Of a stretch of DNA of 64,000 bases, positions 17,117 through 25,199 are shown piece after piece (within the stretch, counting starts at the first letter, position 1; each line of letters starts with the position of its first letter). Origin of the DNA: Mesorhizobium amorphae CCNWGS0123 (lineage in GTDB: Bacteria; Pseudomonadota; Alphaproteobacteria; Rhizobiales; Rhizobiaceae). The DNA lies in the NCBI RefSeq assembly GCF_001686985.1, contig NZ_CP015318.1:866001-930000 (forward strand). The letters are read 5' to 3'. The translations under genes were made by a program, and so were the position numbers. Under the pieces are notes generated by a model. That model made no database searches. It saw nothing but the letters and a program-made list of their open reading frames with translations, and was not told where the DNA came from.

Positions 17117-19291
17117 TCAACTTTCTTGCGCGCGCGCCTTCAACTCCAGCCGCCGCCTGTGCAGCACCGGCTCGGTGTAACCGTTGGGCTGGACGCTGCC
17201 CTTGAAGACCAGGTCGCAGGCGGCCTGGAAGGCGATGGAGCTGTCGAAGTCGGGCGCCATCGGCTGATAGAGCGGGTCGCCGACATTCTGGCGGTCGACG
17301 ATGGCCGCCATGCGCTGCAAGGCATCCATGACCTGGATCTTCGAGCAGACATCGTGGCGCAGCCAGTTGGCGATGTGCTGCGAGGAAATGCGCAGCGTGG
17401 CGCGATCCTCCATCAGCCCGACATCGTTGATATCTGGCACTTTTGAGCAGCCGACGCCCTGGTCGACCCAGCGCACGACATAGCCCAGAATGCCCTGCGC
17501 GTTGTTGTCGAGTTCGCGCTGGACCTCGTCCGGCGTCCAGTTGGGTCGCACCGCCACCGGCACCGACAATATATCGTCGAGCTTGGCCTTGGGCCGGCTC
17601 TTCAGCGCCGCCTGCACTTCATGCACATCGACCTTGTGGTAGTGAGTGGCGTGCAGCGTCGCAGCCGTCGGTGACGGCACCCAGGCGGTGTTGGCGCCGG
17701 CCTTCGGGTGGGCGATCTTCTCGACCAGCATCGCCGCCATCAGGTCGGGCATCGCCCACATGCCCTTGCCGATCTGGGCGTGGCCGGCCAGGCCGCATTC
17801 GAGCCCGGTGTCGACATTCCAGGCCTCGTAGGCGGAAATCCAGGCGGCCTGCTTCATGTCGCCCTTGCGGATCATCGGGCCGGCTTCCATCGAGGTGTGG
17901 ATCTCGTCGCCGGTGCGGTCGAGGAAACCGGTGTTGATGAACACCACGCGCTCTCTTGCCGAGCGGATCGCCTCCTTGAGGTTGACGGTTGTGCGCCGCT
18001 CCTCGTCCATGATGCCCATCTTGATGGTGTTTTTGGCCATGCCGAGCAGCGCTTCGACGCGATCGAAAATCTCGACGGCGAAGGCGACCTCCTCCGGCCC
18101 GTGCATCTTCGGCTTCACCACATACATCGAGCCGGCGCGGGAATTCATCCGCCGTCCGCCCGGCCCGACATCGTGCAGCGCGATCAGCGCCGTCATCGCC
18201 GCGTCCATGATGCCTTCCGGCACCTCGTTGCCGTCGCGGTCCGATATCGCCGGGTTGGTCATCAGGTGGCCGACATTGCGCACCAGCATCAGCGAACGGC
18301 CGGGCAGCGCAAGCTGGCCGCCGGACGGCGCAGTGTAGCCGCGATCGGGATTGAGCTTGCGGACAAACGTCTTGCCGCCCTTGCTGATCTCTTCGGCCAA
18401 ATCGCCCTTCATCAGGCCGAGCCAGTTGCGGTAGACGATGACCTTGTCCTCGGCGTCCACCGCCGCGACCGAATCCTCGCAATCCTGGATGGTGGTCAGC
18501 GCCGATTCCAGGATGATGTCGGCGATCCCCGCCGGGTCGGTGCGGCCGATCTGGTTGGCGCGGTCGATGGTGATCTCGATATGCAGGCCATTCTTGACCA
18601 GCAGCACGGCCTCGGGCGTGGCGGCATCGCCGCGATAGCCGGCAAACTGTTTCGGATCGGCCAGCGTGGTGCCGCCGGCGCCGGCGCTGAGCTTCAGCGC
18701 GCCATTCGCCACCGACAGGCCGTTGACCCCGGCCCATTTGCCCGAGGTAAGCGGCACCGACTGGTCGAGGAAGTCCTTGGCCCAGGCAACCACCTTGGCG
18801 CCGCGCACGGGGTTGAACCCCTTGCCTTTTTCCGCGCCGCCCGTTTCAGGGATGGCATCGGTGCCGTAGAGCGCGTCATAGAGCGAACCCCAGCGGGCAT
18901 TGGCGGCGTTCAGCGCATAGCGCGCATTCATCACCGGCACCACCAGCTGCGGCCCGGCGACGACCGCGATCTCCGGATCGACATTTTCGGTGGAGACGCT
19001 GAAGGCCGGGCCCTCAGGGACGAGATAGCCGATCTCCTTCAGGAAAGTCTTGTAGGCCTCCATGTCGAGCGGCGCGCCATTGTCGCGGTACCAGCCGTCG
19101 AGTTGCTCCTGCATGGCGTCGCGTTTTGCCAGCAGCGCCCGGTTCCTAGGTGCGAGATCATGGATGATTGCGGAAAAACCGTTCCAGAACGCATCGGCGG
19201 CGATGCCGGTGCCGGGCAGCGCTTCGTTCACGACGAAGTCATGCAGCTCGCGGGCAGTCCGCAATCCAGCGATCTCAACGCGATCGGTCAT
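17117..19291 (-). CDS. glcB: Malate synthase G
   Basis: 724-aa monomeric malate synthase, condensing glyoxylate with acetyl-CoA to malate. Length and blocks are those of the G isoform: [18 protein letters not shown] near residue 125, [35 protein letters not shown] (metal Glu region), [22 protein letters not shown] (metal Asp region), and [21 protein letters not shown] start at ATG 19291 (MTDRVEIAG), not the frame at 19333. It is monocistronic and flanked by repeats upstream. Confidence 0.97.
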   Translation of the reverse strand: MTDRVEIAGLRTARELHDFVVNEALPGTGIAADAFWNGFSAIIHDLAPRNRALLAKRDAMQEQLDGWYRDNGAPLDMEAYKTFLKEIGYLVPEGPAFSVSTENVDPEIAVVAGPQLVVPVMNARYALNAANARWGSLYDALYGTDAIPETGGAEKGKGFNPVRGAKVVAWAKDFLDQSVPLTSGKWAGVNGLSVANGALKLSAGAGGTTLADPKQFAGYRGDAATPEAVLLVKNGLHIEITIDRANQIGRTDPAGIADIILESALTTIQDCEDSVAAVDAEDKVIVYRNWLGLMKGDLAEEISKGGKTFVRKLNPDRGYTAPSGGQLALPGRSLMLVRNVGHLMTNPAISDRDGNEVPEGIMDAAMTALIALHDVGPGGRRMNSRAGSMYVVKPKMHGPEEVAFAVEIFDRVEALLGMAKNTIKMGIMDEERRTTVNLKEAIRSARERVVFINTGFLDRTGDEIHTSMEAGPMIRKGDMKQAAWISAYEAWNVDTGLECGLAGHAQIGKGMWAMPDLMAAMLVEKIAHPKAGANTAWVPSPTAATLHATHYHKVDVHEVQAALKSRPKAKLDDILSVPVAVRPNWTPDEVQRELDNNAQGILGYVVRWVDQGVGCSKVPDINDVGLMEDRATLRISSQHIANWLRHDVCSKIQVMDALQRMAAIVDRQNVGDPLYQPMAPDFDSSIAFQAACDLVFKGSVQPNGYTEPVLHRRRLELKARAQES

Positions 19292-19428
19292 CAGGGCGTC
19301 TCCAGATGAAAGGCTAGGCCGGGCCTTTGGCATGTCGGGGGTGAAGGGTCAATTCGGCTTAGGGTGAAGGTGGGCAAATCGCGTCCATTTCGGATGCCCG
19401 AGCGCCGGCGCTGGTTGGCGTGGCTCCC

Positions 19429-19574
19429 CCTTCTCCCCTTGTGGGAGAAGGTGGCCTCGCGAAGCGAGGTCGGATGAGGGGTGCTCCAGCTTGGCACCGA
19501 CGCTGATCCTTCGCGCACCCCTCATCCGTCTCGGCGCTGCGCGCCGATCCACCTTCTCCCACAAGGGGAGAAGG
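19429..19574. repeat. Inverted pair of CCTTCTCCCC-type palindromic repeats
   Basis: The left copy (19429-19482) runs CCTTCTCCCCTTGTGGGAGA... to GGATGAGGGGTG and the right copy (19515-19574) is its inverse, from CACCCCTCATCC to ...CACAAGGGGAGAAGG. Each end is itself a hairpin (CTTCTCCC/GGGAGAAG). The pair can fold into a long cruciform with a short spacer of about 32 nt and lies between glcB and the hydantoinase gene. Confidence 0.8.
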
Positions 19575-19586
19575 AAAAGGGCGCCC

Positions 19587-21614
19587 TCAAACCGCAATCC
19601 TTGGCCGTCCCGACGCCACCGCCACCACATGCGCTTCGATGAACATGCGCTGGCTTTCGACGGTGGAGACGCTGAATTCGGTGGCGACTTCGATCTCGGC
19701 GCTGTCGGTGCCGGCGTCTTTCGCCCGTTTGGCGGCGATGGCCCGCACATCGGCCTCGGCTGCCGCCACAGCGGAAGCCTCGTCGGTGAAATCGCGCACG
19801 CTTTCACCCGATGCGAGGCGGAACAGGCCCTCCACGGGCTGGCTGACGCGGGCCTCGGCCGAGACGCGGACCTGGCCGACGACGGCGCCGAGCGCGTTGG
19901 CGACGTCGGTATCGTCGGGCACCACGCAGCCATTGCCGACCAGCGGCGGCAGCCCGGCATAGTGCAGCGGCGCCGAGGCGCCGAGGCCGATGACCGGACG
20001 GTCGAGCGCGACGCTGAGGCGGGCGATGCCGGGATGGGAATCGACGGCGCGCTGCACCAGCGCGTGCGCCACGGTGGCGGCGCCATCCAGCCCATCCTCG
20101 GCGAAGGCGGTTTCGAGGATGTATTCGGCCGACCAGCGGGTCAGCGTCAGCAGCACGCGCTCGGAAATCGCCTCCGGCGTGGCGGCGATCGCCTGTCCCC
20201 TGCCGTCGCGCTTGCGGGCGAACAGCTCGGCGCCGAGACGGGCCGGGGCGGCGTGCCAATTGGCCTGCTTGCCCAGCACATGGGCGGCATCCGACGGGGT
20301 GAAGCCCGAAATATGCACCAGCCCGCGCGACACCAGCCGGTTCAGCGTGGCGTTCTGGGCGTTGGAGGTGAGCAGCCTGTCGAGCGGCAGCGGGGTGGCG
20401 CCAATCAATTCGTAGAGCTTGGCCTCGGCGCCGGTCAGGCCTGCCGCCAGCCGCTCCGGCACACCGGTGCGCACCGCGAAGCGGCCATCCATGCGGCCGG
20501 GGTTGGGCGCGCGCAGCTGGCGTTCCAGTTCGACGGTCACCGCCTCGCCATGCACCATGCCGGCCAGCGCCAGCGGCACCAGGCGGCGCGGCCCGAGCAG
20601 GATCTTTGGGTTGAGCGCGCCGTCCTCCAGCGCCACTTCGGAATCGCCGCCGAGGCCGAAGGTGCGCATGGCCACCGCCTCGACCATGGTGCGGAAGCCG
20701 CCCACGGTGGCGCCTTCCGGGTCGAGCCGGGGGCGGCCGCCGTCGAGCACGGCGACGTCGGTGGTGGTGCCGCCAATGTCGGAGACGACGGCGTCGTCGA
20801 GCCCGGTCATGTGGCGGGCGCCGACCAGGCTGGCGGCCGGGCCCGACAATATGGTCTCGATCGGCCGCTGGCGGGCGAAAGCCGCCGACACCAAGGCGCC
20901 GTCGCCGCGCACCACCATCAGGGGTGCCGCGATCTTGCGCGCTTCCAAAAAGCCTTCGGTCGCCGCCACCAGCCGGTCGATCATCGAGATCAGCCTGGCG
21001 TTGAGCAGCGTCGTCAGCGCCCGGCGCGGGCCGCCGAGTTTTGCCGACAGTTCGTGGCTGGCGGTGACCGGCAGGCCGGTCTTCTCGCGGATCAGCTCGC
21101 GGGCGGCGATCTCATGCGCCGGGTTGCGGGTGGCGAAGTAGGCGCAGACGGCAAAGCCCGACACCGAGCCGCCGAGCTCGGGGAGCGCGGCTTCCAGCCC
21201 GGACAAATCGAGCTTGGCCGCATTGCCGTGGACATCGTGGCCGCCGGGGCAGAACACCACGGGGTCGGTGCCCAAAGCCGTCTTCAGCCCGTCGCGGGCA
21301 AGGTCGGTCTCGGAAAAGCCGATCATGACCAGCGCCACGCGGCCGCCCTGGCCCTCGACCAGCGCGTTGGTGGCCAATGTAGTCGACATCGACACCAGCT
21401 TTATCGCCGTGGGATCGGTGCGGGATTTTTCCAGCACCGCATCGACCGCGCCGGAAATGCCGACCGCCAGATCATGCCGCGTCGTCAGCGCCTTGGCCTT
21501 GGCCAGCACCTTGCCACGCGGGCTGCCGCTTTCCGACCACAGCACGGCATCGGTATAGGTGCCGCCGGTGTCGATGCCGAGGAACAGAGGCAGGGGTTTT
21601 GGCTTGGCGGTCAT
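19587..21614 (-). CDS. Hydantoinase A/5-oxoprolinase family protein
   Basis: 675-aa protein of the HyuA/OplA family, ATP-dependent enzymes hydrolysing 5-oxoproline, hydantoins or carboxylating ketones. The N-terminal FLGIDTGGTYTDAVL and the internal VSDIGGTTTDVAVLDGGRP and RTFGLGGDSEV are ASKHA-fold nucleotide-binding loops of this family. No HyuB partner lies next to it, so the activity may depend on a distant subunit or this is a stand-alone version. It stands alone between two repeat clusters. Substrate unknown. Confidence 0.85.
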   Translation of the reverse strand: MTAKPKPLPLFLGIDTGGTYTDAVLWSESGSPRGKVLAKAKALTTRHDLAVGISGAVDAVLEKSRTDPTAIKLVSMSTTLATNALVEGQGGRVALVMIGFSETDLARDGLKTALGTDPVVFCPGGHDVHGNAAKLDLSGLEAALPELGGSVSGFAVCAYFATRNPAHEIAARELIREKTGLPVTASHELSAKLGGPRRALTTLLNARLISMIDRLVAATEGFLEARKIAAPLMVVRGDGALVSAAFARQRPIETILSGPAASLVGARHMTGLDDAVVSDIGGTTTDVAVLDGGRPRLDPEGATVGGFRTMVEAVAMRTFGLGGDSEVALEDGALNPKILLGPRRLVPLALAGMVHGEAVTVELERQLRAPNPGRMDGRFAVRTGVPERLAAGLTGAEAKLYELIGATPLPLDRLLTSNAQNATLNRLVSRGLVHISGFTPSDAAHVLGKQANWHAAPARLGAELFARKRDGRGQAIAATPEAISERVLLTLTRWSAEYILETAFAEDGLDGAATVAHALVQRAVDSHPGIARLSVALDRPVIGLGASAPLHYAGLPPLVGNGCVVPDDTDVANALGAVVGQVRVSAEARVSQPVEGLFRLASGESVRDFTDEASAVAAAEADVRAIAAKRAKDAGTDSAEIEVATEFSVSTVESQRMFIEAHVVAVASGRPRIAV

Positions 21615-21718
21615 TTTTTGGCGGCGGTCCGGGCAGCGAGGGTTCTTGCTGCGAAGCCCTTAGCCGATACGGCCCGGTCGATAAAGCGGCGAGCGCTGGG
21701 CCAAGGAAGGAGAGCATA

Positions 21719-21776
21719 ATCTCCCCCCTCGTGGGGGAGATGGCCGGCAGGCCAGAGGGGGGCGCGAAGGATCGCC
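21719..21776. repeat. Repeat family R1 copy, left end of DUF559 cassette
   Basis: Begins ATCTCCCCCCTCGTGGGGGA and ends in GAGGGGGGCGCGAAGGATCG. It contains a hairpin (ATCTCCCCC / GGGGGAGAT) followed by a second (GCCGGC...). It is in inverted orientation to the copy at 22185-22249, on the other side of the DUF559 gene. The GCGAAGGATCGC tail is shared with the copy at 22761. Confidence 0.85.
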
Positions 21777-21790
21777 CACTTCGCCGCGAC

Positions 21791-22162
21791 CTAAGGCGCC
21801 CCAGTGAGCCCGGCCGCAATCACAATATGCTGGCAGACATTGTCGATGTCACGAAGGATGTCGTCGTTCCAAAAGCGCAGGACGGTCCAACCATCCTGTT
21901 CCAGACGCGCTGTCCTCGCTTCGTCGGCGACAACGGCATCAGCTTCCGCATGCTGGCTGCCGTCGACTTCGACGACGAGTTTCTTCTCTGGACACGCGAA
22001 GTCGACGATGTAGTCGGCGATCGGAACTTGCCTCCGGAAGCCAAGCCCCATCAGCCGATGCGCGCGAAGCTCGTTCCAGAGCTTCAATTCGGCTGATGTC
22101 ATGACCTTGCGCATCGACCTGGCGTTTGCGCGGTGTTTTGGAGGCAAGGGCGTATGAGGCAT
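21791..22162 (-). CDS. DUF559 domain protein (PD-(D/E)XK / Vsr-like endonuclease fold)
   Basis: 123-aa protein. The DUF559 core is clear: MRKVMTSAELKLWNELR at the N-terminus, then GFRRQVPIADYIVDFACPEKKLVVEVDGSQH with the Asp-x(n)-Glu-x-Asp pattern of restriction-like nucleases, and TARLEQDGWTVLRFWNDDIL. Family members are small stand-alone proteins of unproven DNA substrate, related in fold to very-short-patch repair endonucleases. The gene lies alone between inverted copies of repeat R1, within about 20-25 nt of each. Confidence 0.88.
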   Translation of the reverse strand: MPHTPLPPKHRANARSMRKVMTSAELKLWNELRAHRLMGLGFRRQVPIADYIVDFACPEKKLVVEVDGSQHAEADAVVADEARTARLEQDGWTVLRFWNDDILRDIDNVCQHIVIAAGLTGAP

Positions 22163-22184
22163 TGTTGATGCTCGGTGGCTGTTG

Positions 22185-22249
22185 AGGTTGACGCCCTACG
22201 GCGCCCCCCTCTGTCCTGCCGGACATCTACCCCACGAGGGGGGAGATCG
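22185..22249. repeat. Repeat family R1 copy, right end of DUF559 cassette
   Basis: Reads ...GCCCTACGGCGCCCCCCTC and ends ACGAGGGGGGAGATCG. It is the inverse of the copy at 21719-21776 over about 48 nt. The TTGA.G..CTACGGCGCCCC inner border is shared with the copy at 30699-30758. Confidence 0.85.
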
Positions 22250-22254
22250 GCAGA

Positions 22255-22626
22255 TCACTCCACCAGGTCGATTTCCTCGGTCTCGCCGCCGCTGCAGGTG
22301 TAGCAGCAGTCTTCGCACTTTTCCTTGTTGTTGGGGCCGACGCCCCAATAGGTCGCCTCGTCGCCGTCGACCCAGGCGCCGTAGCAGATCGATTCGCCTT
22401 CCTCGCAGGAGATCGGCAGTTGCTTGGTCTCGCCGTCGTCGAGATAGAAATCCTTGCCATCGCCCGGCCAGACATAGTCGCGGTCCTGGCTGTAGAGCTC
22501 GACGCGCATGGCGTTGGGATGGCTGTTCTTGATCTCGAAGGTGACGTCGCCGGCATGAGCGGCGGGCGCGAACAGGGCCGCGAGCGAGAGCGCGACGACG
22601 ATACGGCGCGGAAAGGCGAAAGACAT
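22255..22626 (-). CDS. Small secreted six-cysteine protein, paralogue 1
   Basis: 123-aa exported protein: signal peptide with cleavage after APAAHA, then an all-beta-looking domain (VTFEIKNSHPNAMRVELYSQ) and a cysteine-rich tail. The six cysteines follow the order SC-x6-C (SCEEGESICYGAWV) and C-x2-CC-x2-C (KCEDCCYTC), ending in EIDLVE. It shares this whole architecture with the gene at 22951-23298. GGGG lies before ATG 22626. The cysteines could form disulfides or bind a metal in the periplasm. No named family recognised. Confidence 0.75.
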   Translation of the reverse strand: MSFAFPRRIVVALSLAALFAPAAHAGDVTFEIKNSHPNAMRVELYSQDRDYVWPGDGKDFYLDDGETKQLPISCEEGESICYGAWVDGDEATYWGVGPNNKEKCEDCCYTCSGGETEEIDLVE

Positions 22627-22760
22627 AAAACCCCCAGGGATTGAGAATCGACCCCCACGGCCGAGGGGTGAATCATCGCATGATGTTGGCGGATGCCAAG
22701 GGAATAATGGCGATAATCCCTGACTGATTTTGGGGTATTGGCGAAAGCGACGCTACAGCC

Positions 22761-22936
22761 AATCTCCCCCCTTGTGGGGGAGATGTCCGGCAGGACAGAG
22801 GGGGGCGCGAAGGATCGCAAACGTCTGCGGTTCAACAGCCGAAAAATTAGCATACGGCATAGCTGCATTGACCGACAGGTCGGCGGGACAGCACCCCCCT
22901 CTGCCCTGCCGGCATCTCCCCCACAAGGGGAGAAGG
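22761..22936. repeat. Inverted pair of R1 repeats with short spacer
   Basis: One R1 copy at 22761-22818 (AATCTCCCCCCTTGTGGGGG start, GCGAAGGATCGC tail) and an inverse copy at 22887-22936 (GCACCCCCCTCTGCCC to CACAAGGGGAG). About 70 nt of unrecognised sequence lies between. This occupies most of the 324-nt gap between the two six-cysteine genes and looks like a gene-less form of the cassette at 21719-22249. Confidence 0.8.
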
Positions 22937-22950
22937 GAGAAGCGCCCCCG

Positions 22951-23298
22951 CTACGGCACCAGGTCAATCGTCTCCGTCGTCTTCTCCACGCAGATGAAGC
23001 AGCAATTGTCGCAAGGCTGGTCGTTGTCGGGGCCGACACCGGCATTGATCTGGTCGTTGCCGTTGACCCAGGCGCCGTAGCAGATGCTTTCGCCCGGATT
23101 GCAGGAGATCGGCACCGATTTCTGCGAACCCGGCTGGATCAGGAACACGCTGTCGCCGCCCGGCCAGACGGTCTCGCGGTTGCGGCTGAACAGCTCGACC
23201 GCCACCGCTTGGCTACGCAGGTTCTTGACGAAGAATGCCATCTCGGCGGCATGCGCCGGGGTGGCGAGGAGCAGGGTGGCGAGGGCGAGGCGAAGCAT
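22951..23298 (-). CDS. Small secreted six-cysteine protein, paralogue 2
   Basis: 115-aa exported protein with a signal peptide ending TPAHA, then MAFFVKNLRSQAVAVELFSRNRETVWPGG, matching the other paralogue strand by strand. The cysteine pattern is the same: SCNPGESICYGAWV and PCDNCCFIC, ending TIDLVP. The two genes are in tandem, separated by an R1 repeat pair, so the duplication is either older than the repeat insertion or assisted by it. Function unknown; the conserved GESICYGAWV and CxxCCxxC blocks define the family. Confidence 0.75.
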   Translation of the reverse strand: MLRLALATLLLATPAHAAEMAFFVKNLRSQAVAVELFSRNRETVWPGGDSVFLIQPGSQKSVPISCNPGESICYGAWVNGNDQINAGVGPDNDQPCDNCCFICVEKTTETIDLVP

Positions 23299-23360
23299 GG
23301 CGGTGTCCCGAATCGGAGACGCAAGCTCGCATGATCAGCGGCCGACCGCCATCATCCCCT

Positions 23361-23870
23361 TCAGCGCGCCACCACCACATGCGGCGCGAACTGCCGGATC
23401 GCGTCGATCATGTCCTCGCCGCGGACATCGAGCGAGGAGACCTCCATGTGCACGATGGTCTTGCCGAAGGGCAGGATCCGGCTCAGCGCATTGGCCGGCG
23501 CATATTTGATCGCGTCGGGCGGCTCCCCGGTGAGCTCGAAATTGAGCATCGCCGAGCCCTTGCCGGAGGTGAGACGCACGCTGCGCACCTCGTGCCACGG
23601 CACCAGCACATCGCCGGCGCGAGCATCGCGGAAGCCGCGCTGATCCAAGACGACCTTGACCGAAGTGTCGAAGGCGCCGCGCGCGATTGATGCGCCGAGC
23701 GCCAGGCACGGCACCGCCAGCACCGCGATGACCAGCACATGCCCGCCATCGGCGCCCGACGCCAGCCCCTGCAGCGCGCCGAAGCCGAACATCGCGCCGA
23801 TGATGAACGGCCCGAGGGCCGGGAAGATTTTTCCCGTGACGCTGTTGCGGAGTTCGAGCGGGGTGGACAT
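23361..23870 (-). CDS. Hypothetical membrane protein with PH-like C-terminal domain
   Basis: 169-aa protein with two hydrophobic helices (about residues 15-60) and a C-terminal domain containing VVLDQRGFRDARAGDVLVPWHEVRSVRL, the pattern of bacterial PH-like (STM3941-type) membrane proteins. It starts 10 nt after the stop of the upstream membrane-protein gene, so the two form an operon. Function unknown. Confidence 0.7.
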   Translation of the reverse strand: MSTPLELRNSVTGKIFPALGPFIIGAMFGFGALQGLASGADGGHVLVIAVLAVPCLALGASIARGAFDTSVKVVLDQRGFRDARAGDVLVPWHEVRSVRLTSGKGSAMLNFELTGEPPDAIKYAPANALSRILPFGKTIVHMEVSSLDVRGEDMIDAIRQFAPHVVVAR

Positions 23871-23880
23871 TTTTTGCCGC

Positions 23881-24393
23881 TCACCGTTCGGGCTTCATCA
23901 GCGTCCAGATCCAGCCGATGAAGGTCAGCACCAGGAACGGATAGCCGGCGGCAGGCAAGGGCGACGAGGTCGGCAGCAAGGGCGCGCCCCAGAGGACCAT
24001 GCCCACCGACACGGCAAACAGCACGGCGGCGATGAAGCCTGTGAGCCGCATCCACAGGGCAAAGGTGTTCGGCGCGCTGATCAGGACAAGGGCCGCCGCC
24101 CAGAGCGAGATGCCGCCGACATAGGAGGGAACACTAGCCTCCAGACCCGCCGCATTGCCTGACAGCAGCAGGCTCTCGCCGGCGACGAAGGTGAGGAACC
24201 CGGCCGCGACGCAGTCATTGCCCAGCCGCTGGTATTTCATCGTCAGCAGGGCGGTTGCCACCACAAGCGCCACGCCGTCGAACGCCCAGAGCGTTTCGCG
24301 CAGCTCCGCGCTCGCCACAAAGGTGCCAGCGAGGCCGAAAGCGCCGCCGATGGCGAGGCCGATCGCGGCGACGGTGTCGAGAATGGAGCGCAT
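23881..24393 (-). CDS. Hypothetical membrane protein
   Basis: 170-aa protein with about six hydrophobic helices and almost no soluble part; it ends WIWTLMKPER. I start it at ATG 24393, which has GGGGAG 8-12 nt upstream, instead of the TTG at 24408. It is first in a two-gene operon with the PH-like membrane protein. No family recognised. Confidence 0.65.
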   Translation of the reverse strand: MRSILDTVAAIGLAIGGAFGLAGTFVASAELRETLWAFDGVALVVATALLTMKYQRLGNDCVAAGFLTFVAGESLLLSGNAAGLEASVPSYVGGISLWAAALVLISAPNTFALWMRLTGFIAAVLFAVSVGMVLWGAPLLPTSSPLPAAGYPFLVLTFIGWIWTLMKPER

Positions 24394-24566
24394 GTGATGT
24401 CTCCCCAAGCCGGGAGAGGATAGCGCAGCATGGCACGTTTCTCAAAGGCACCTGAAAGCACATCGGGCCAATAGCTCAATGTTCAGAACAGCCGATGGTT
24501 CGCGCAAAGCGAGATCCAACTAAATCGCCGTTCCACTCGCGAGCACCGCATCTGCCGTTGCGCAAA

Positions 24567-25199
24567 CTACGTTGATGACTTGGTCAGTGGCGAATATCGG
24601 CCCTTTATCAGACGTTGCTGTATCGGATCTGTCGAGACTGAACCCAAGGTCGGGCGTCGGTAGCCCTTAAATCTACCTGTATCCTGTCCCTCACCTTCAG
24701 CGCGCATTACTTGCAATTGGGCAATTTCCATCCCAGGTCTCAGCGCAATCGGTACCTCGCCGACGTTTGCCAATTCCAAGGTTAAGCTACCTGAAAATGC
24801 AGGATGGACGACCGGTGCTGTTTCTATGATAAGGCCGTGCCGACCCAATGACGACTTTCCTACAATCGATCCAGCACAGCTTGTCGGCATTCTTATCCAT
24901 TCGAGAGTCGATCCCAACACAAACCGCCCTGGGTGCAACACATAGTATGAATCAAATCGGATAAAGTCATTTCTACCTAGCGATTTCTCTTGATTCTTCT
25001 TTGGCTCAAAAAAATCTAACTGAGTTCTACTCGATTGCTGCAAGGTCAAAAACCAACGACCAAGCCGAAGATCTACAGACGCGTTGCCTAAATTTTTGTC
25101 CGAAATCGCAGATAGTAGTGGGATTATAAATAAGCGATCGTCCTTAAATTCGCCGACACCCTGAAGAGCGTCTTTAAGTACGCTTCGCTTTAGGATCAC
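24567..25199 (-). CDS. dCTP deaminase/dUTPase-fold protein (Dcd-like)
   Basis: 210-aa trimeric nucleotide-enzyme fold. Matches to dCTP deaminase include SVDLRLG (41-47), YYVLHPGRFVLGSTLE (85-100), GKSSLGR (114-120, substrate phosphate Ser/Arg), FSGSLTLELANVGEVPIALRPGM (135-157) with the candidate catalytic Glu142. Unlike E. coli Dcd, the stretch before FSG is ETAPVVHPA, so the usual D of the IDPG block is His132 and the preceding His/Arg are lost; activity may differ. GTG start at 25199, AGGATG upstream; it overlaps the metallopeptidase gene by 26 nt. Stand-alone dCTP deaminases can act in phage defence by depleting dCTP; here that role is inference. Confidence 0.75.
   Translation of the reverse strand: MILKRSVLKDALQGVGEFKDDRLFIIPLLSAISDKNLGNASVDLRLGRWFLTLQQSSRTQLDFFEPKKNQEKSLGRNDFIRFDSYYVLHPGRFVLGSTLEWIRMPTSCAGSIVGKSSLGRHGLIIETAPVVHPAFSGSLTLELANVGEVPIALRPGMEIAQLQVMRAEGEGQDTGRFKGYRRPTLGSVSTDPIQQRLIKGRYSPLTKSST

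Larger units (their letters stand above)
21719..22249. mobile_element. Putative nuclease cassette: DUF559 gene between inverted R1 repeats
   Basis: Inverted R1 repeats at 21719-21776 and 22185-22249 enclose a single gene for a DUF559 (PD-(D/E)XK-like) protein. The same repeat pair occurs without a gene at 22761-22936 and 30529-30758. The arrangement suggests a small element of which the repeat pairs are gene-less forms. Mobility is inference; no target-site duplication was identified. Confidence 0.4.

Noticed and set aside
24465..24540. tRNA-like stretch (AATAGCTCAATG... GTTCCACTC) near the islet border, a possible integration site
   Set aside because: The D-arm-like and T-arm-like words are degenerate and I could not build an acceptor or anticodon stem. 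Probably chance.
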